Of a stretch of 8,218 bases of DNA, positions 5,846-8,218 are shown one piece after another. Numbering within the stretch: the stretch's first letter is position 1; every line of letters starts with the position of its first letter. The notes below the pieces were generated by a model, which was given only the letters and a program-made list of their open reading frames with translations, was not told where the DNA came from and ran no database searches. A program made the position numbers and the translations under genes. This stretch comes from Parachlamydiaceae bacterium (GTDB taxonomy: Bacteria > Chlamydiota > Chlamydiia > Chlamydiales > Parachlamydiaceae): positions 1 through 8,218 of the forward strand of contig JAUXSJ010000285.1 of assembly GCA_030679615.1 (NCBI GenBank), given 5' to 3'.

Positions 5846-7267
5846 ATGCTAGAAACTATTGGATTTAAATTTACTCGGTTTTTTTCTTTATTTATAAATG
5901 AAACGACACCTGCAAATAAAATTAAAGAATTAGATCAAATTACAAAATCTGTATTTGGTTGTATTGCATTAGGTGCAGTTGGAGATACATTAGGTTTTGG
6001 ATCTGGGCACTCAAATTCAAGATATATAACTCCATGGGAATTGTGTGGGGACACGGCATTAATACAAAATGTAATTAATAAAAATTTTCAAGGTAACTAT
6101 CGTAACATTTGTTTTAAAGACGATCAAGGAAATCAAAAGTGGGTTATTTCTGACGATACGATATTACATTTTATGCAAGCGCAAGTTGCAGCCTCTGACT
6201 TTAATGCAAATCAACCTATTGATAAATTCATTCAAGAAATAGCAAAAAAACATGTACAAACTCTACATTATCAATTAAATCACCAACAAAACGAACGATT
6301 TTTTGGTTTTTCCACACAAAGAACTTGGAATCAATTTAAAGATGATCCTGTTAATTGGAAACATTTTATTAATTATAATTCAGAAGCGACTGGTTGTGCT
6401 GGCACAATGAGAGGTATGGTTTTCGGTCTAATATATCCAGGAGAAAATAACCAAGATCAATTAGTGAAATTAGCTGTAAATGCTGCATTTTTAACAAATC
6501 CGAGTTTAGTAAGTGCTCTTGGCACCTTAGCCTCTGCATCATTTACTTCTTTTGCATTAGCCGATATTGCAATTAGTGATTGGATACCGCAATTAATGAT
6601 CAATTTTCAAAGAGCGTATGAATATTTAAACGCTCTTAAAGATAATGAAAATCTTCCAAAAGCATATAAAGATTTAATAGTTCAATGTTTAAATGAAGAA
6701 GAGTGGGAACACGCTTATGAATGTTGGAATTATTTTTATGAGGAAGCTTTAAAAAATGAACCTATTCCATCAAGAGAAAACTTACCAAAATCTTTTATTG
6801 AAAGAGATTGCTTACATAAAAAAATTGAAGAATTTGCAAATAAAAAACCTTCTTATCCTAATGCTCTAACCAATGGAGATCGTGCTGATACTTCAATATT
6901 TTTAGCATTTCACGGCTTATTAGCTGGAATAAGGTTACTGCTTGATCAATCTACGGATCAAATCATAGATTCACAATCAAAACCAAGTAATCTTCGAGCT
7001 TTATTTTCAAAATTGACCAATGAAAAAAAAGAAGCAATTGTGGATGAAATCGTGCAGTTTACTGTGATACATGGAGGAGATTGCGATTCAACTGGTGGTA
7101 TTGCGCTTTCCTTATATGGAAGCATTTTTGGTATTGAAGGTGTTGAAGAAAAGCATGTTTTTCAAACAGAAATAGCTCAACATGTTTATGATATTGCTGT
7201 AAAAATAGGATCGATTACAAAACAAGCTTTATCTAGAAACGCTAAAATGACAAACTTGCAACCCTAA
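5846..7267 (+). CDS. ADP-ribosylarginine hydrolase, ARH1-like, 473 aa
   Basis: Enzymes of the ADP-ribosylglycohydrolase (DraG/ARH) family remove ADP-ribose from modified proteins, and ARH1 is specific for arginine. The family's metal-site motifs are all here: GAVGDTLG (43-50), ISDDT (101-105), NSEATGCAGTMR (178-189) and HGGDCDST (409-416). The order, the spacing and the segments between them match animal ARH1 more closely, from memory, than bacterial DraG, including the middle and the late GD-A block near 344-347. At 473 residues it is longer than ARH1 (about 357), with about 35 extra N-terminal residues, internal expansion and a short tail. AGGA lies 6 bases before the ATG. It is probably monocistronic. 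The final residues LQP and the stop come from a palindrome, so the natural C-terminus may have been replaced. A secreted effector role is inference only. Confidence 0.93.
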   Translation: MLETIGFKFTRFFSLFINETTPANKIKELDQITKSVFGCIALGAVGDTLGFGSGHSNSRYITPWELCGDTALIQNVINKNFQGNYRNICFKDDQGNQKWVISDDTILHFMQAQVAASDFNANQPIDKFIQEIAKKHVQTLHYQLNHQQNERFFGFSTQRTWNQFKDDPVNWKHFINYNSEATGCAGTMRGMVFGLIYPGENNQDQLVKLAVNAAFLTNPSLVSALGTLASASFTSFALADIAISDWIPQLMINFQRAYEYLNALKDNENLPKAYKDLIVQCLNEEEWEHAYECWNYFYEEALKNEPIPSRENLPKSFIERDCLHKKIEEFANKKPSYPNALTNGDRADTSIFLAFHGLLAGIRLLLDQSTDQIIDSQSKPSNLRALFSKLTNEKKEAIVDEIVQFTVIHGGDCDSTGGIALSLYGSIFGIEGVEEKHVFQTEIAQHVYDIAVKIGSITKQALSRNAKMTNLQP

Positions 7268-7379
7268 ATGTCGCCTCAGATAAAACCCTGTCTAACCCTA
7301 GCTCCAACGCTTCGACTTGTCGAAGCGTTGGAGCTAGGATTAGACAGGATTTTATCTGAGCGACATTTAGGGTTGCAAG
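7255..7379. repeat. 125-base near-perfect palindrome overlapping a stop codon
   Basis: Arms of about 62 bases meet at 7316/7319 with almost no loop. By eye the only defects are one extra C in the left arm (near 7275) and two C-versus-T differences. The hydrolase stop codon (7265-7267) and its last three sense codons lie in the left arm. The minus-strand gene ends 45 bases beyond the right arm, so the palindrome sits between convergent genes and may stop transcription from both sides, although no T run directly follows either arm. No target duplication is seen. It is unrelated in sequence to the 5306-5598 element. Confidence 0.92.
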
Positions 7380-7423
7380 GACCTACATTTTATGATTAGC
7401 GTCAATTAATTAATAATATTTTT

Positions 7424-8218
7424 TTAACTTAAACCCAACGATTTCCTAGTATAGATTTGGATGTTTGCAAGCTTTGCAATAGAAAATAAAATGCTTAAAT
7501 GGTTTTTTTCAACAGGATCTTGTGTCGCCAATAAACTTTTAGGAATAATCCATCCTAATACCTTCAAGCCTTCCTTGACGTGCGTATTTAAATTGATTTC
7601 GTTATGTAGTTCCTTAAAAGTTTGTGATAGTATTTCATTAGGGCCCATAATACGATTTAAATGAGGAAGAAACCCTTCTTCATTTGGGTATTGTGCATTA
7701 TTAACAGGTTTAACTTGTTCTAATAATGATTTAATAATGTTTAGTTCTCTTAAAACATCATACTCTTTTGTTGGATCGTCGGTTTGAAATAAATCTCTAT
7801 AAATTTTTTCTTTTTCATTTTCATTTAAAATGCTTTTTTTAAAATAATTAATCATTAAATTTAACTCAATTTGAGGACGATTAAACTCTTGATCGATCGC
7901 ATAAAAATGTCTGTTTTTTAGCTCTGGAAATTTCATTTCTAAGTTTTGCAATGCTAACAAAACTTCTTCTAGTTCGTTTAAATCTTTATCTCAAATAATT
8001 GAAATTTTCTTACATTCGTTCATAAAATTAGAAATTTTCTCTACAGTATCTCTTTTTTCAGAATTTTTTATAAAATCGATCATATTATCATAAATTTCAG
8101 TAGAATCCGGATTTTTAAATTTTAAATCTTCAAGCTTATACCAAAGATCTGTGCAATATTGTTGTAATCGCATTGCTTGATCAATTGAATCTGAATTAAA
8201 ACTATTATCCATCCTTTT
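7424..8218 (-). pseudogene. paralogue of the 621-aa protein, broken by an in-frame TGA, truncated by the window edge
   Basis: One minus-strand frame is open from the right edge to TAA 7426-7424 except for a single TGA at 7993-7991. About 73 codons precede the TGA from ATG 8212, and about 188 follow it. After the stop the frame resumes as DKDLNELEEVLLAL, matching DKD...LEE of the intact copy, where the residue before DKD is Leu. TTA or TTG to TGA is one or two base changes, which fits a nonsense mutation. The region aligns with residues about 361-606 of the 621-aa protein and includes LNRIMGPNEILS, NEINL, LKV and KSLL. ATG 8212 has AAAAGG immediately before it with no spacing, and the frame is open to the edge, so the gene probably continues outside. 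The downstream part could start at TTG 7960, but no good ribosome site is seen. Confidence 0.8.

Noticed and set aside
7255..7379. Classical rho-independent terminator
   Set aside because: The stem is far longer than needed and no T run follows either arm, so I call it a palindromic repeat that may also act in termination.
7461..7664. Plus-strand open frame of 67 codons
   Set aside because: It is antisense to the conserved C-terminal block of the broken paralogue and has no ribosome site.
7424..7960. Separate 178-aa gene starting at TTG 7960
   Set aside because: The frame is open and homologous upstream of this TTG back to the TGA, and no good ribosome site precedes it. It is the downstream part of the broken paralogue.
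7991..7993. Recoded TGA (selenocysteine or programmed readthrough)
   Set aside because: The matching residue before the shared DKD in the intact copy is Leu, not Cys. No selenocysteine hairpin is evident after the stop, and no other gene in the window uses TGA as sense (htpX ends with TGA).

Overview
The window looks like part of an AT-rich genome of an amoeba-associated bacterium, most likely an environmental chlamydia (Parachlamydiaceae-like). The grounds are strong A/T and Lys/Asn/Ile bias, a lemA-htpX pair, a eukaryote-type ADP-ribosylarginine hydrolase next to large family-less proteins, and GC-rich intergenic palindromes resembling, from memory, repeats of the Planctomycetes-Chlamydiae group. 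The placement is an inference and was not tested by any search.

Layout. Positions 2-97 hold the possible 3' end of a plus-strand gene. Positions 98-307 are intergenic and contain a clear intrinsic terminator for the minus-strand gene at 308-1297, a 329-residue His-rich protein of unknown function. A short divergent promoter region leads into lemA (1456-2049, start corrected from an upstream GTG) and htpX (2076-3068). These encode a membrane-anchored LemA protein and a membrane zinc metalloprotease and form a two-gene unit. htpX converges on a 621-residue unknown protein on the minus strand (3094-4959).

The 886-base gap 4960-5845 is not empty. It holds a candidate promoter for the 621-residue gene, a roughly 41-codon start-less coding remnant, a small REP-like hairpin, and a 293-base inverted repeat with 105-base arms about 94% identical. 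It ends in a very AT-rich stretch before the next gene. That gene (5846-7267, plus) encodes a protein closely resembling animal ARH1, which removes ADP-ribose from arginine. Its last three codons and stop lie inside a second palindrome of about 125 bases (7255-7379).

Beyond that palindrome, running on the minus strand off the right edge, is a paralogue of the 621-residue protein interrupted by one in-frame TGA at 7991-7993. A nearly matching segment (DKD...LEE) continues after the stop and lines up with the intact copy, so this is best read as a recently broken gene.

Working together. lemA-htpX is probably envelope housekeeping. The right two thirds looks like an accessory locus in which an ADP-ribosylarginine hydrolase sits between two members of an undescribed family. 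The intact member has a stretch (residues about 215-320) weakly reminiscent of ADP-ribosyltransferase strands. A writer/eraser pair acting in the host is therefore a testable but unproven idea.
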